From: Thiothrix subterranea
Lineage (GTDB): Bacteria > Pseudomonadota > Gammaproteobacteria > Thiotrichales > Thiotrichaceae
Assembly: GCF_030930995.1 (NCBI RefSeq)
Contig: NZ_CP133217.1
Span: 496,001-560,000, forward strand
Direction: 5' to 3'
DNA length: 64,000 bases
How positions within the stretch are numbered: the first letter of the stretch is position 1; each line of letters opens with the position of its first letter. Below, in pieces: positions 1 to 10,462 of the stretch. The notes beneath the pieces are model-generated. The model ran no database searches and was not told the DNA's origin. It saw only the letters and a list, made by a program, of their open reading frames with translations. The translations under genes and the position numbers were made by a program.

Positions 1-2549
1 CGGTGACGGGGGAAGACATCCTCCACGACATCCGCCCCTTATTCCTCCGGCAAGTCGCCTCTTGGCTGGATCAAGGCATGGCGGCTTGGCACAACGGCAC
101 TGCGGGCAGCAGCTTTTTCACGGCATGGCGCAATACCAGTGAAGACGACCTTACCAGCACCTTGGAAGGGTTAACCGATTGGAGCGAACACCTCAATTCC
201 CTCCCTGATAGCGCTGAAGCCGCCATTATTGCCGAATTGCAACGCATCGGTATTCCCAAAGAACACTGGGAAAGCTACCTAGAACGCCTTGCCTTGGAAT
301 TGCCCGGTTGGTCGGGCATGTTCCTGTGGCGCGATCAGCACCCCGGTTACGCGGGCATCACCACGCCACACGTCCACATGCTCGACTATTTGGCGGTGCG
401 TTTGAGCATGGAACACCTGTTTGCGCGGCGCTTGTGCCGTCAAATTTGGTGGATGGAAGCCAGCCTTAGCGATATTCGCGGGCGATTTCGGCGACATCCC
501 ACCGAATTTTGGGTGCGTTACTACACCTTTAACCACCGCCTGCCCGAATATTTGCTCACCCCGGCACAACAATTGATTCGTCACAGCCGCCCGCGTATCA
601 ACGAAGAAGCGCAGTGGCAACAACTGGCGCACCAAATCTGGACGTGGGCGCACAGCCCCGCGAATGCCACCCTGCAAGGTTGGAACGCTTACGCGCACGG
701 CTGGCGCTTATTCCGCTTGGCACAACATCTGGCGTTGGATGCGGCAACGCTACACCAACTGAACCACACGCAACTGGAAACTATTTTCACCTGTCTCGAT
801 GCGCTGGATGCCGAACACAGCGGTTTTCTGTGGCTGCAAGCCTACGAACGCCATTACCGCGAGCAAATCTTCAACGCTATCATCAACAACCACGGACGCG
901 GCACTTGGCAGCAACGCCACCAACGCCCGCAAGCGCAATTGGTGTTTTGCATGGATGAGCGCGAAGAAGGCATTCGCCGCCATCTGGAAGAACTCAACCC
1001 GCACATCGAAACGCTGGGCGCGGCGGCATTTTTCAACCTGCCCATGAACTGGCAAGGGCTGGACGACAAAACCGTCACCAAACTCTGCCCTGTACCCGTT
1101 ACCCCGGTGCATTTGGTGCGCGAAGTGCCAGCGGATGCAGCAGCAGAACTGCAACGCCAACACGCGCGACGGGTCGGGTGGCGTAAACGGCTGTTTGCGC
1201 ATTTGCAACACGTTACCCGGCATAACTTGCTGCTTGGCACCGTGAGTCAAATGGCACTCGCCCCCGCCTCGTTGGGTGTCATGCTAGGCAAATCTTACCT
1301 GCCGCTGGGGTTTGGGCAATGGGTAAAAAGTTTGCGCCGCAAAGCCGATCTGCCGATTCCGACCAAGCTAGAGTTTATTGCTTTGCAGCCGGAGCTGACC
1401 CGTTCCAGCCAGCAAAACCAGATGGGCTTCACCGACGCGGAACAAACCGAAAAAGTCGGCGGGTTCTTGCGCATGATCGGGCTAACCGATGGCTTTGCAC
1501 CGCTGGTGGTGATTATGGGACACGGCTCTACCAGCCAAAACAATCCCCATGCGGCGGCATATGAATGCGGCGCGTGCAGTGGTCGCCACAGCGGGCCGAA
1601 TGCGCGGGTGTTTGCGGCAATGGCGAATCGCGCTGAAATCCGCACGCTATTGGCAGCGCAAGGCATTCACATCCCCGCCGATACTTGGTTTGTGGGCGCG
1701 GAACACGATACCTGCGACGAACACATTCCTTGGTTTGATACCGACAAAGTGCCCGCCGCGTTGCAGGATGCGTTGCACACCTTGCAAGCCAGTTTGACCG
1801 AAGCGGCACGGCATTCGGCGCACGAACGTTGCCGCAAACTGGCCTCTGCCCCGCGCAAACCAACACTGGCACAAGCAGCAGCACACATTGCCAGCCGTGC
1901 CGTCGATTACAGCCAAGCCCGCCCGGAATTGGGTCATGCCACCAATGCTTGCGCCTTGATCGGGCGACGCGCCGTGACGCGGGGCAGTTTTCTGGATCGG
2001 CGCTGTTTCCTGATTTCGTATGACTGCACCCGCGACCCCGACGGCAAGATTCTGGAAAATATTTTACTGAATGCCGGGCCGGTCGGCGCGGGCATTAACC
2101 TCGAATACTATTTTTCCACCGTGAATAACGACCGCTACGGCGCTGGCACGAAAGTGACGCACAACCTCACTGGGCTGTTTGGGGTCATGGAAGGCGTATT
2201 CAGCGATTTGCGTACCGGTTTGCCGCAGCAAATGATTGAAATCCACGAGGCGATGCGCTTGCTGGTAATCGTGGAAGCGAAAGCCGCGCTGGTCGGTGAG
2301 ATTTACGCTCGGCAAGCGCCGTTACAGGAATTGATTGGCGGCGGGTGGCTGATTGTCGCGGTGAAAGACCCGGATAGCGCAGTGATTGATTTGTTTGTGC
2401 CGGGAACGGGGTTTGTGCGTTGGGAGGGGGCTGGGAGTGAATTGCCAGTGGTGAATAAATCTGCGGAATGGTACAGCGGACATTATGGGCATTTGTCGCC
2501 TGCGTTAGTGACGGCTAACGCCGTTTCACCGGAGGCCGCTCATGCCTAA
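1..2549 (+). CDS. dabA: DabA-type inorganic carbon transporter subunit (DUF2309), 5' end cut by window
   Basis: Cytoplasmic, carbonic-anhydrase-like subunit of the DAB/DUF2309 energy-coupled CO2/bicarbonate uptake system; it pairs with a membrane DabB. The reading frame is open from the window edge (first full codon at 3), so this is the C-terminal ~848 residues. Aligned by eye with the complete paralogue at 4112-7369, about 235 N-terminal residues are missing. The beta-CA-like zinc ligands of the family are visible: Cys and Asp in FCMDEREE (codons near 948-960), His in MGHGSTSQNNP (near 1517) and Cys in CGACSG (near 1567). Its last codons overlap the next gene by 8 nt, a sign of translational coupling. 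Family assignment is firm; the exact substrate (CO2 or bicarbonate) is inferred from characterised DAB systems. Confidence 0.9.
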   Translation, partial: VTGEDILHDIRPLFLRQVASWLDQGMAAWHNGTAGSSFFTAWRNTSEDDLTSTLEGLTDWSEHLNSLPDSAEAAIIAELQRIGIPKEHWESYLERLALELPGWSGMFLWRDQHPGYAGITTPHVHMLDYLAVRLSMEHLFARRLCRQIWWMEASLSDIRGRFRRHPTEFWVRYYTFNHRLPEYLLTPAQQLIRHSRPRINEEAQWQQLAHQIWTWAHSPANATLQGWNAYAHGWRLFRLAQHLALDAATLHQLNHTQLETIFTCLDALDAEHSGFLWLQAYERHYREQIFNAIINNHGRGTWQQRHQRPQAQLVFCMDEREEGIRRHLEELNPHIETLGAAAFFNLPMNWQGLDDKTVTKLCPVPVTPVHLVREVPADAAAELQRQHARRVGWRKRLFAHLQHVTRHNLLLGTVSQMALAPASLGVMLGKSYLPLGFGQWVKSLRRKADLPIPTKLEFIALQPELTRSSQQNQMGFTDAEQTEKVGGFLRMIGLTDGFAPLVVIMGHGSTSQNNPHAAAYECGACSGRHSGPNARVFAAMANRAEIRTLLAAQGIHIPADTWFVGAEHDTCDEHIPWFDTDKVPAALQDALHTLQASLTEAARHSAHERCRKLASAPRKPTLAQAAAHIASRAVDYSQARPELGHATNACALIGRRAVTRGSFLDRRCFLISYDCTRDPDGKILENILLNAGPVGAGINLEYYFSTVNNDRYGAGTKVTHNLTGLFGVMEGVFSDLRTGLPQQMIEIHEAMRLLVIVEAKAALVGEIYARQAPLQELIGGGWLIVAVKDPDSAVIDLFVPGTGFVRWEGAGSELPVVNKSAEWYSGHYGHLSPALVTANAVSPEAAHA

Positions 2550-4098
2550 CAGCTTACTTCTTCTCATCCCCGGTCTCCCCTTCCTCGCCGCCCTGTGGAT
2601 TGTCCTCGGCTTTATCTTCGGCTGGAATCGCGGTGAAAAAGGCGAACGCGAAACCGCACTGGTCGCCGTCACCGCCAACACCCTCAGCTTGCTGGCCATG
2701 GTCGCACTGGCGATCTACGATTTTACCCACGGCGCACCCGGTCATGTGATGTTGTTTCCCTGGCTGCAAAGCGGCGATTACCAAGCCTCGGTCAGCTTGA
2801 TGTTGGATACGCTCAGCTTAAGCTTTGGGGTGGTGATGGCGACGATTACGCTGGTGGTCACGCGCTTTTCGGTCAACTATTTGCACCGTGAACCCGGTTT
2901 TCAGCGTTTTTTCATTGTGATGTCGCTGTTTTCCTGCGCCATGTTGCTGATTGTGCTATCGGGCAGTGCCTTGCTGGGCTTTATTGGCTGGGAAATGGCA
3001 GGAATCAGTTCCTACATGCTGATTGCATACGCTTGGCAGCGCGAAACGGCGGCGGAAGGCGCTACCCGTGCGTTTGTCACCAACCGTTTCGGCGATACCG
3101 GCTACTTGTTCGGCATGTTCATTGGCTTTAGCTGGCTGGGCAATGTTGAGTGGAATGTATTGTTTGGCGAAAAACCCGATATGTCCGGCATGGTGGTGGG
3201 CTTGATGACCATGGGTTTCATGCTGGCAGCGCTGGTGAAATCGGCACAATTTCCATTCAGTGCGTGGATTACCCGTGCGTTGGAAGGCCCCACCCCATCC
3301 AGCGCGGTATTTTACGGCTCTATCATGGTACACGCGGGGATTTACCTGCTGTTACGTCTCGAACCCTTGCTGGAAGAATCGCCCCTATTGGGCAACGTGC
3401 TGATTCTATTAGGCATACTCACGGTGCTGTACGGCTGGCTCGGTGTGCAAGTGCAAACTGACATAAAAAGCTCGCTGATCTTTTCCACCCAACAGCAAAC
3501 CGGACTAATGCTGATTGAAATCGGGTTCGGATTTTACACCCTCGCCGCATTCCACATGGGGCTACACGCGATTTGGCGGGCTTATCAATTCCTGCATTCG
3601 CCCTCGTTTTTGCAACAAACCGAATGGGAACCCGCCAAACCCGCCCCCGCTTGGCTGCGCAAACGACGCTGGCTGTATACTGCCGCCCTGCAACGTTTCT
3701 GGCTCGTACCGCTGGAAAACTGGTTGCTGGTACGCCCCACCCAAGCGTTGGCTCACGAAGTGCAAACCCTGGATAGCCGCGTGATTGACCGCCTGACCGG
3801 TACACCCTCGCACAGCAATATGCTCTCCACCTTGGCAGAAATGCAGGACTTCCAACAAGGCAAATTGCGGCTGGAAAGCGGCATCGGCACGGGGTCGGGC
3901 TTGCTAGGCAAGCTGATGCAATGGGTGGCAGAACGCTTTGAATGGCTGGAAGACCGGCTATTATTACAAAAAGGTGGCGGCAAACTGGGGCGCTATTTGC
4001 AGCAATTGGGCGAATACCTCGACTTGGTTGAAGAGCTGCTCACCCAACCGCGCTACCTGATTTTATTGATAGCGGCTACCCTCGCCGTTATTTTGTAG
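2542..4098 (+). CDS. dabB: DabB-type proton-conducting membrane subunit (NuoL/MrpA-like)
   Basis: Membrane partner of DabA, from the antiporter-like family of complex I NuoL/M/N. 518 residues and many hydrophobic helices. Family motifs include the GWEMAGISSYMLIAY helix with its conserved Glu and the KSAQFPFSAWI segment with the lumen-facing Lys used in proton conduction. A charged cytoplasmic segment (about residues 410-490, rich in Leu, Glu, Gln and Arg) precedes one final membrane helix, so the protein is longer at the C terminus than the core fold requires. The ATG at 2542 has GGAGG at 2531 and overlaps dabA by 8 nt. Inferred role: couple ion flow to directional CO2 hydration by DabA. A complex I subunit is unlikely because no other nuo genes are nearby. 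Confidence 0.88.
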   Translation: MPNSLLLLIPGLPFLAALWIVLGFIFGWNRGEKGERETALVAVTANTLSLLAMVALAIYDFTHGAPGHVMLFPWLQSGDYQASVSLMLDTLSLSFGVVMATITLVVTRFSVNYLHREPGFQRFFIVMSLFSCAMLLIVLSGSALLGFIGWEMAGISSYMLIAYAWQRETAAEGATRAFVTNRFGDTGYLFGMFIGFSWLGNVEWNVLFGEKPDMSGMVVGLMTMGFMLAALVKSAQFPFSAWITRALEGPTPSSAVFYGSIMVHAGIYLLLRLEPLLEESPLLGNVLILLGILTVLYGWLGVQVQTDIKSSLIFSTQQQTGLMLIEIGFGFYTLAAFHMGLHAIWRAYQFLHSPSFLQQTEWEPAKPAPAWLRKRRWLYTAALQRFWLVPLENWLLVRPTQALAHEVQTLDSRVIDRLTGTPSHSNMLSTLAEMQDFQQGKLRLESGIGTGSGLLGKLMQWVAERFEWLEDRLLLQKGGGKLGRYLQQLGEYLDLVEELLTQPRYLILLIAATLAVIL

Positions 4099-4111
4099 GA
4101 AACAATAACAC

Positions 4112-7100
4112 ATGACGAATCACAGTCAGTCACACGACGCACAACGTGACTATTTGCGTGAAGCCATTGCCGGTCTGAATGCGGTGCTGCCGATTCAAGC
4201 GCCGCTGCAAGATTTTGTGCATTTTAATCCGCTGGAAAATTACGAATATCTGCCATTCGCCGAGGCGCTACGCACCGCTCACGCCCACAGTGGCTCACTG
4301 GGCTATTTACCGAATGGCGAATACCGGCGGTTTTTCCGCGAAGGGCGCATCAATCGCCACGATATTTTCAGCGTACTCGCTACCGAGCCAGATAAAGTGG
4401 CTGACCGCGACATTTACCTCACCGCGCTGGCAAATAATATTAAGCCAATTACCTTCCAGCAAATGCGTTGGCAGGTGGAAGAAAACCACGCGCTGGAACG
4501 TTTTCAAGCCGATGTTGCTTTTGAACAGCGCGAAAAATTACTCGAAGTCGCCGGTCAAGACGAAGCCGTCGCCATCCGTGCCTTGTGGGAAACTTGCCTG
4601 CAAAAGCTGGAACTGCACTACGATTTGCCGCACCCCGAAGCCTTGCTCAACCTGCGCCTCAGCGACATTAACGGCATCTGGGATCAAATCAAGCAACAAG
4701 GGCAAATCGGCGCCAGCATCCCCGATGCAGAAAGCTTCATCCACGCTGAAAGCCGCCACCTGCTACACGATTTGCTGGATCAAGTCGGCGAAACCCTCAC
4801 CCTGCGCGGCTTGCTGAGCAAACTGACCGCTGTTGACGTAATGGATTCACTCCTGCCGTTGCTGGATCGCCATCTGGCAAGCTGGCTCGACCAAGGCATT
4901 GCCGCTTTCCGCTCCCGTTCCCTGAGCGAAGCCGAAGGGCAAACTGGCTTCTACCGTTATTGGCGCGAAGCCACCCTCAACGACCCTACCCTCACCCTCG
5001 CTGGTATGGACGATTGGGACGATTACCTGCGTTCCCTGCATCACGACCCGCTGGAAACCATCCACCAAGAAATGATGCGCCTTGGCATCGACAAAGCCCA
5101 TTGGGGCGGCTACTTGCGGGTATTAGCGCTGGAATTGCCGGGCTGGTCAGGCATGTTCAACTGGCGGGCGAAAAATCCCGGCTATTACGGCTTAACCACA
5201 CCGGTGAGCATGGAAGATTACCTCGCGGTGCGTTTGGTGATGGAGCATATATACTGCCGTCACGTTGCCCGCGACAACTGGCAAATCGACGCCAGCACCA
5301 CCGGCATTCGTGGTTATTTCCACCAACATCAGGATGAGTTCTTTGTTCGCTACCACGCCTACAACACCACCTTGCCGGAATTCCTGCAACAACTCGCCCA
5401 GCAATTTCTAGGCAGTCAGGAAGACATCCAGCCTGCTGATTGGCATCAACTCGCGCACCAAATCCTAACCTGGAACCTTGCGCCGGAAACCGTGATCCCC
5501 GTCGGCACGGATATTTACCGCAAGGCTTGGCGCTTATTCCACCTTGCCCAACACTTGGGCATGGCAGCACCGCAAGTGGCGCAATTGGAAACCCAGCGCA
5601 TCAAACGCCTGCTGGCGATTCTGGAAGGACTCGACGACCCCAACACCAGTGGCTACTTATGGCTGCGAGCGTATGAACACCATTATCAGGAAGAAATTTT
5701 CAGCGCACTGCTGAACAAACACGAAGAAACCCCTCCTAACCTCTCTTCCCCGCCCAATGCGCAATTGATTTTCTGCATGGATGACCGCGAAGAAAGCGTG
5801 CGCCGCCATCTGGAAGAACTCGCCCCCGACCTCGAAACCTTCGGTGCGGCGGGCGTATTCGGCTTACCCAATAACTGGCGCGGGCTGGATGCACCCCGCC
5901 CGTTAAAATTGGCACAACCCGTGGTCACAGCGGTTCACGAACTCCGCGAAGTTCCCGCCACGAATGCCCGACAGCGTTTACCCGCTCACCAACGCCGCCG
6001 ACGCTGGCTCAATTGGCTGCACAAGCTGAAAAACCACCGGATGCGCCACAGCCTCATCGGCACGACCTTGGCATTACCGCTACTCGCGCCGTTTGCTTTG
6101 CTGGAAATGGTGGGGCGCAGCGTCATGCCCGCCAGCTACCAACGTTTCATCAGCAGGGTACAACACCAAACCAGTGTGCCACTCAAAACCCGCGTGGCTT
6201 ACACTGCGCAAGACGCATTGGAATGCCCCAGCAAAGACCACAACCAACAAGGCTTCAGCGCGGCAGAAAAAGTCACCAAAGTCGCCACTTTCCTCAAACT
6301 CACCGGCTTTACCAGCGGCTTTGCGTCCTTGGTGGTGCTCATGGCACACCGTTCGCGCCATTTGAATAACCCGCACATTCTCGGCTACGGTTGCGGCGCG
6401 TGCAGCGGGCGCTTCGGCGGTCCGAATGCGCGTGCTTTTACCAGCATGTGCAATGAACCGGAAGTGCGGGCGCAATTGGTCGCGCAACACGGCATTCACA
6501 TTCCTGACGGTTGCTGGTTCATCGCCAGTGAACACGATACCACCAGCGATGCCATCGACTGGTTTGACACCGATTTGATTCCCGCCAACCATCGCAGCGT
6601 GTTTGCGCACGTGCAGCAAGCCACCGAGCAAGCGGTGCGCTTATCCGCGCAGGAACGTTGCCGCAAATTTGCCTCCGCCAGCCCGCACCTGACCCCGCGT
6701 CAAGCCAAGCGGCACGTAGAAGGCCGAGCCGCTTCCCCCGATCAAGTGCGGGCAGAATTAGGGCATCAAGGCTGTGCGGTCGCCTTCATTGGGCGGCGGG
6801 AATTGAGCAAAGGGATTTTCTGGGATCGACGCGCCTTCCTGATTTCGTATGACCCACACAATGACCCCGATGGCAAAATGTTAGAAGCGCAATTACAAGG
6901 CAATGGCGTGGTCGGGGTCGGGATTCAGATGGACTACTACTTTTCGCGGATGCAAAACGGCTACTTCGGTTCCGGCAGCAAAGCCACTCACAACCTCACC
7001 GGCTTGTTTGGGGTCATGGAAGGCGGCGCGAGTGATTTACGTACCGGGCTGGCACAACAGATGGTGGAATTGCACGAACCGATGCGCTTACTCGCGATTG

Positions 7101-7369
7101 CCGAAGCGGAGATTGATACTTTAGTGACGATTTACCAGCGCCATGATTATTTGCGGCGCTTGCTGGATAACGGCTGGGTGTTGCTGGCAGCAAAACCGCC
7201 GGAGCGTAACGAAATTCATGTGTTTCAACCCGGCAAGGGCTTTGTGCAATGGCAGGGCGAAATTCATCAATTGCCAAGGGTACAGCATTCTCAAGAATGG
7301 TACGCAGGGCAACGCGGGTATTTGCCGCCCGCTGCGGTGCGCAATACAGCGGAGGTGACACATGGCTAA
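4112..7369 (+). CDS. dabA: DabA-type inorganic carbon transporter subunit, complete second copy (DUF2309)
   Basis: Complete 1,085-residue DabA-family protein and paralogue of the gene at the window start. Putative zinc ligands are retained: Cys and Asp of FCMDDREES (about residue 554), His of MAHRSRHLNNP (about 745) and Cys of CGACSG (about 761). The loop around the His differs from the first copy, which has GHGSTSQNNP, so the two copies may differ in activity or partner. The ATG at 4112 follows dabB by 13 nt with a weak AGGA upstream (near 4098). The end overlaps the second dabB by 8 nt, the same overlap as in the first pair, which suggests that a whole dabA-dabB module was duplicated. Soluble and cytoplasmic by composition. 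Confidence 0.92.
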   Translation: MTNHSQSHDAQRDYLREAIAGLNAVLPIQAPLQDFVHFNPLENYEYLPFAEALRTAHAHSGSLGYLPNGEYRRFFREGRINRHDIFSVLATEPDKVADRDIYLTALANNIKPITFQQMRWQVEENHALERFQADVAFEQREKLLEVAGQDEAVAIRALWETCLQKLELHYDLPHPEALLNLRLSDINGIWDQIKQQGQIGASIPDAESFIHAESRHLLHDLLDQVGETLTLRGLLSKLTAVDVMDSLLPLLDRHLASWLDQGIAAFRSRSLSEAEGQTGFYRYWREATLNDPTLTLAGMDDWDDYLRSLHHDPLETIHQEMMRLGIDKAHWGGYLRVLALELPGWSGMFNWRAKNPGYYGLTTPVSMEDYLAVRLVMEHIYCRHVARDNWQIDASTTGIRGYFHQHQDEFFVRYHAYNTTLPEFLQQLAQQFLGSQEDIQPADWHQLAHQILTWNLAPETVIPVGTDIYRKAWRLFHLAQHLGMAAPQVAQLETQRIKRLLAILEGLDDPNTSGYLWLRAYEHHYQEEIFSALLNKHEETPPNLSSPPNAQLIFCMDDREESVRRHLEELAPDLETFGAAGVFGLPNNWRGLDAPRPLKLAQPVVTAVHELREVPATNARQRLPAHQRRRRWLNWLHKLKNHRMRHSLIGTTLALPLLAPFALLEMVGRSVMPASYQRFISRVQHQTSVPLKTRVAYTAQDALECPSKDHNQQGFSAAEKVTKVATFLKLTGFTSGFASLVVLMAHRSRHLNNPHILGYGCGACSGRFGGPNARAFTSMCNEPEVRAQLVAQHGIHIPDGCWFIASEHDTTSDAIDWFDTDLIPANHRSVFAHVQQATEQAVRLSAQERCRKFASASPHLTPRQAKRHVEGRAASPDQVRAELGHQGCAVAFIGRRELSKGIFWDRRAFLISYDPHNDPDGKMLEAQLQGNGVVGVGIQMDYYFSRMQNGYFGSGSKATHNLTGLFGVMEGGASDLRTGLAQQMVELHEPMRLLAIAEAEIDTLVTIYQRHDYLRRLLDNGWVLLAAKPPERNEIHVFQPGKGFVQWQGEIHQLPRVQHSQEWYAGQRGYLPPAAVRNTAEVTHG

Positions 7370-8921
7370 TGGCTGGTTATTACTGATTCCCGGTTTGCCC
7401 TTATTAGCCGCTGTATTGGTGGCGCTGAATCGGGTATTGCGTTGGAATCGCTGCGAAGCGAGCGAACGCCTCAGTTCACAGTTGGTGCTGGGGGCGGGCT
7501 TGCTGAGTCTGGTCTTGGTGTTGTGGGCGGATGTGCAGTATTTATTGCACGGTAGCCAGCACGTCATGGTATTGCCTTGGTTACACAGCGGTGTCTACAA
7601 CGCCAGCATCAGTTTCATGCTGGATGGTTTGAGTTTGAGCATGTCGACCTTGGTAGCGGTAATTACGCTATTGGTGACACGCTTTTCGGTGAATTATTTG
7701 CACCGTGATTGCGGGTTTCAGCGCTTTTTTATGGTGCTGGCACTGTTCACCGCTGCGATGCAATTGATTGCCCTGTCGGGCAGCGCGGTGCTGGCGTTTG
7801 TGGGCTGGGAATTGGCGGGTGCGAGTTCTTACCTGTTGATTGCGTATAACTGGCAAAGCAAAACCGCAACCATCAATGCGACGCGGGCATTTGTCACCAA
7901 TCGGCTGGGGGATGCGGGCTTTTTGCTGGGCATGTTTATGGCGTTTTTGCTGTTCCGCAGCACCGAATGGAACGTGATGTTAGTGCCGCAAGCGGATCAG
8001 TCGAGTTTGCTGATTGGCGTCGCGGCGTTTGGCTTGATGGGCGCGGCCTTGGTGAAATCGGCACAATTTCCGTTTTCGGCGTGGATTACCCGTGCGCTGG
8101 AAGGGCCTACGCCATCCAGTACGGTGTTTTACGGGTCATTGATGGTTCATGCGGGCGTGTTTTTATTACTGCGGATTCACCCGCTGCTGGAACAAGCCCC
8201 AGCCTTGCAATATTTGCTGCTGGGGATAGGTGTTCTCACGGTGTTGTATGGCTGGCTGGGTGGCTTGGCGCAAACCGATATTAAAACCTCGCTGTTGTTT
8301 TCCACCTTGGCACAAACCGGCTTGATGTTGATCGCGATTGCGCTGAGCTGGTATACCTTGGCGCTGGTGCATCTGGTGTTGCACGCGGTGTGGCGGGCGT
8401 ATCAATTTCTGCATTCGCCCTCGTTTGCATTGCATACCCAATGGCAAGCGGCTCCCGCTGTTCCGGCATGGCTGGGGAAGCGGCGTTGGTTGCACAATGC
8501 GGCCTTGCAACGTTTCTGGCTCGACCCGCTGGCGGATTGGTTGCTGGTAAAACCCACTGTTGCCCTGTCGCAGGAAGCACAAATCTTTGACGGGCAAATC
8601 CTCGATAAACTCAGCGGCACACCGGGGCATCACAGCGGCATTGCGACCCTTGCGGATATGCAAGCCATGCAGCAAGGGCGCTTGCGGGTAGAAAGCAGTA
8701 TCGGCACTGGCTCTGGGCTGTTCGGCAAGCTCATGCAATGGATCGCCGAACGGCTGGAATGGTTTGAGCAACGCTTATTGCTGCAACAAGGCGGCGGCAA
8801 AGCCAAATCCATTCGGGATACCTTAGGGCGTTATTTGGATAAGATTGAACGCCTGCTCACTCAACCGCGTTATCTGGTGTTGCTGATTTTGGCAACGCTG
8901 GTCGTTATTTTTCAGGGGTAA
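7362..8921 (+). CDS. dabB: DabB-type proton-conducting membrane subunit, second copy
   Basis: 519-residue NuoL/MrpA-like membrane protein, closely similar to the one at 2542-4098: shared GWELAGASSYLLIAY, KSAQFPFSAWITRALEGPTP and near-identical C-terminal LFGKLMQW. It ends in a charged cytoplasmic stretch and a last hydrophobic helix. GGAGG at 7351 lies 6 nt before the ATG, and the gene overlaps the preceding dabA by 8 nt. With that dabA it forms the second complete module. Ion coupling (H+ or Na+) cannot be read from the sequence. Confidence 0.88.
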   Translation: MANGWLLLIPGLPLLAAVLVALNRVLRWNRCEASERLSSQLVLGAGLLSLVLVLWADVQYLLHGSQHVMVLPWLHSGVYNASISFMLDGLSLSMSTLVAVITLLVTRFSVNYLHRDCGFQRFFMVLALFTAAMQLIALSGSAVLAFVGWELAGASSYLLIAYNWQSKTATINATRAFVTNRLGDAGFLLGMFMAFLLFRSTEWNVMLVPQADQSSLLIGVAAFGLMGAALVKSAQFPFSAWITRALEGPTPSSTVFYGSLMVHAGVFLLLRIHPLLEQAPALQYLLLGIGVLTVLYGWLGGLAQTDIKTSLLFSTLAQTGLMLIAIALSWYTLALVHLVLHAVWRAYQFLHSPSFALHTQWQAAPAVPAWLGKRRWLHNAALQRFWLDPLADWLLVKPTVALSQEAQIFDGQILDKLSGTPGHHSGIATLADMQAMQQGRLRVESSIGTGSGLFGKLMQWIAERLEWFEQRLLLQQGGGKAKSIRDTLGRYLDKIERLLTQPRYLVLLILATLVVIFQG

Positions 8922-8926
8922 TGCCA

Positions 8927-10462
8927 ATGACATTTTCGGAAATTCCGGCAGCATCACCGTTGTTGACCATGTTGCAACTGTTCCCGCTGTTGACCGGGCT
9001 GGTGTTAATTAAGATACGCGGCAATGCGGCAGTGGCCTTAGCAGGCATTATGGCGCTGGCGCAAATGTTGCTGGCAGTAAGCTTGTATACCAAGTTTGAT
9101 ATACACCAAGCGGCGGGGGTGATGCAGTTTGCGGAACGTTTCCAGATACTCGGTGCGTTTCATTACCACGCGGCGGTGGATGGCATTGGGGTCATGTTTG
9201 TGTTGCTGACCAGCTTGATCAGCTTGCTGAGTGTGGCGTTTGTTCTGGTGCGGCGTTTGCACGAAAGTTCGATACTGGCGGTGATGATGATGATTCAGTC
9301 CGTCATTACCAGTCAGTTTGTGACGGTGGATTTGCTGTGGTTTACCTGTATGTCCTTCCTCGAAGTGGTCATGGTGGCGTATTTGACCAAACGCTGGCCG
9401 ACGTTCCACGACATTCAACCGACCTTGGCGCGTTACCTGCAATTCATGGTGGTAGGGCTGCTGTTGTTGGTGTTTGGCACGCTGGTGTTGGGCTGGAATT
9501 ACGCGGATGCGAATGCCGGACGCTGGAGTTTCAGCCTGTATGAGCTGGCAACCCTCGGCTTTGGGGCGCACGATATGGTGGGAACCTTGGTGTTTTTCGC
9601 CCTGTTTTATGCAATGGCAGTACGGATTCCGTTATTCCCGTTTCACGGCTGGCTGCCTGCCTTTATGCTGCACGGCAATGTGGCGGTCGCACCGATTTAC
9701 TTGCTGGGCTTGAAAGTGGGGGTCTACGGGCTGTTGCGCTTTGTGTTCCCGATTGTGCCTCATGCGGTGTGGGAATGGCACATGGTCGCCACCGTGTTCG
9801 CCGCTACCGGGGTGTTTTACGCCGCATTCTTGGCAATGCGCCAGCAAACCTTGCGTGAATTATTGGCGTTTGCGGTCATTAGCCATACCGGGATTTTGAC
9901 GATTGGTTTATTCAGTTTGCACCGCATGGCGTTTGAAGGCGCGGTATTGCTGGCGATGAATTTTGGATTGGCGATCACTGGCTTGTTACTGATGACCGGC
10001 ATGGTATGGCAACGTACCCGTACCACGCGCTTGAGCAAGCTCGGCGGCATGATGGATTACATCCCCATAGTGGGCTTGGCATTTCTGGTGGCAGGCTTGG
10101 CGATTGTGGGAATGCCGGGAACACCGGGGTTTGATGCGGTGCATTTCGTGCTGGAAGGCTCGATTAAACGCTTCGGGGCGTTGATAACAGTCGCTGCGGC
10201 TTTGGGCAACTTGGTGGCGGCGGGCTTTTTGTTACGCGCTTTCCAACAGGCGTTTTTAGCCAATCCGGGGGTGGATACCAAGCGTTGGGATACCAACCCC
10301 ACTTACCCGGCAGAAATGCTGATGGCAAGTATTGTGATTGTGGTAACGGTAACGGCGGGGTTCTATTCCGCGCCGTGGATTGCATTGATTGATCAGCCCA
10401 TCCAAGGTTTGGCGGGGCTGTTTGCAGACTACACGGGCGACGTTCAAGGGGGAGAACATTGA
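8927..10462 (+). CDS. NuoM/NuoL-like antiporter-type membrane subunit of the dab cluster
   Basis: About 511 residues, almost entirely hydrophobic helices, of the complex I/Mrp antiporter-subunit family. Conserved features: a FLEVVMVAYL helix with its acidic residue, RIPLFPFHGWLPAFMLHG (the second conduction motif, in which the usual Lys before the Pro is replaced by Arg-Ile), GLKVGVYGLLRF, and AFAVISHTG. I chose ATG 8927 because AGGGG at 8914-8918 is correctly spaced for it; ATG 8921, overlapping the dabB stop, is the alternative. It is the third antiporter-like gene in a row and is not accompanied by complex I hydrophilic subunits, so it is assigned to the carbon pump by context only. Confidence 0.75.
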   Translation: MTFSEIPAASPLLTMLQLFPLLTGLVLIKIRGNAAVALAGIMALAQMLLAVSLYTKFDIHQAAGVMQFAERFQILGAFHYHAAVDGIGVMFVLLTSLISLLSVAFVLVRRLHESSILAVMMMIQSVITSQFVTVDLLWFTCMSFLEVVMVAYLTKRWPTFHDIQPTLARYLQFMVVGLLLLVFGTLVLGWNYADANAGRWSFSLYELATLGFGAHDMVGTLVFFALFYAMAVRIPLFPFHGWLPAFMLHGNVAVAPIYLLGLKVGVYGLLRFVFPIVPHAVWEWHMVATVFAATGVFYAAFLAMRQQTLRELLAFAVISHTGILTIGLFSLHRMAFEGAVLLAMNFGLAITGLLLMTGMVWQRTRTTRLSKLGGMMDYIPIVGLAFLVAGLAIVGMPGTPGFDAVHFVLEGSIKRFGALITVAAALGNLVAAGFLLRAFQQAFLANPGVDTKRWDTNPTYPAEMLMASIVIVVTVTAGFYSAPWIALIDQPIQGLAGLFADYTGDVQGGEH

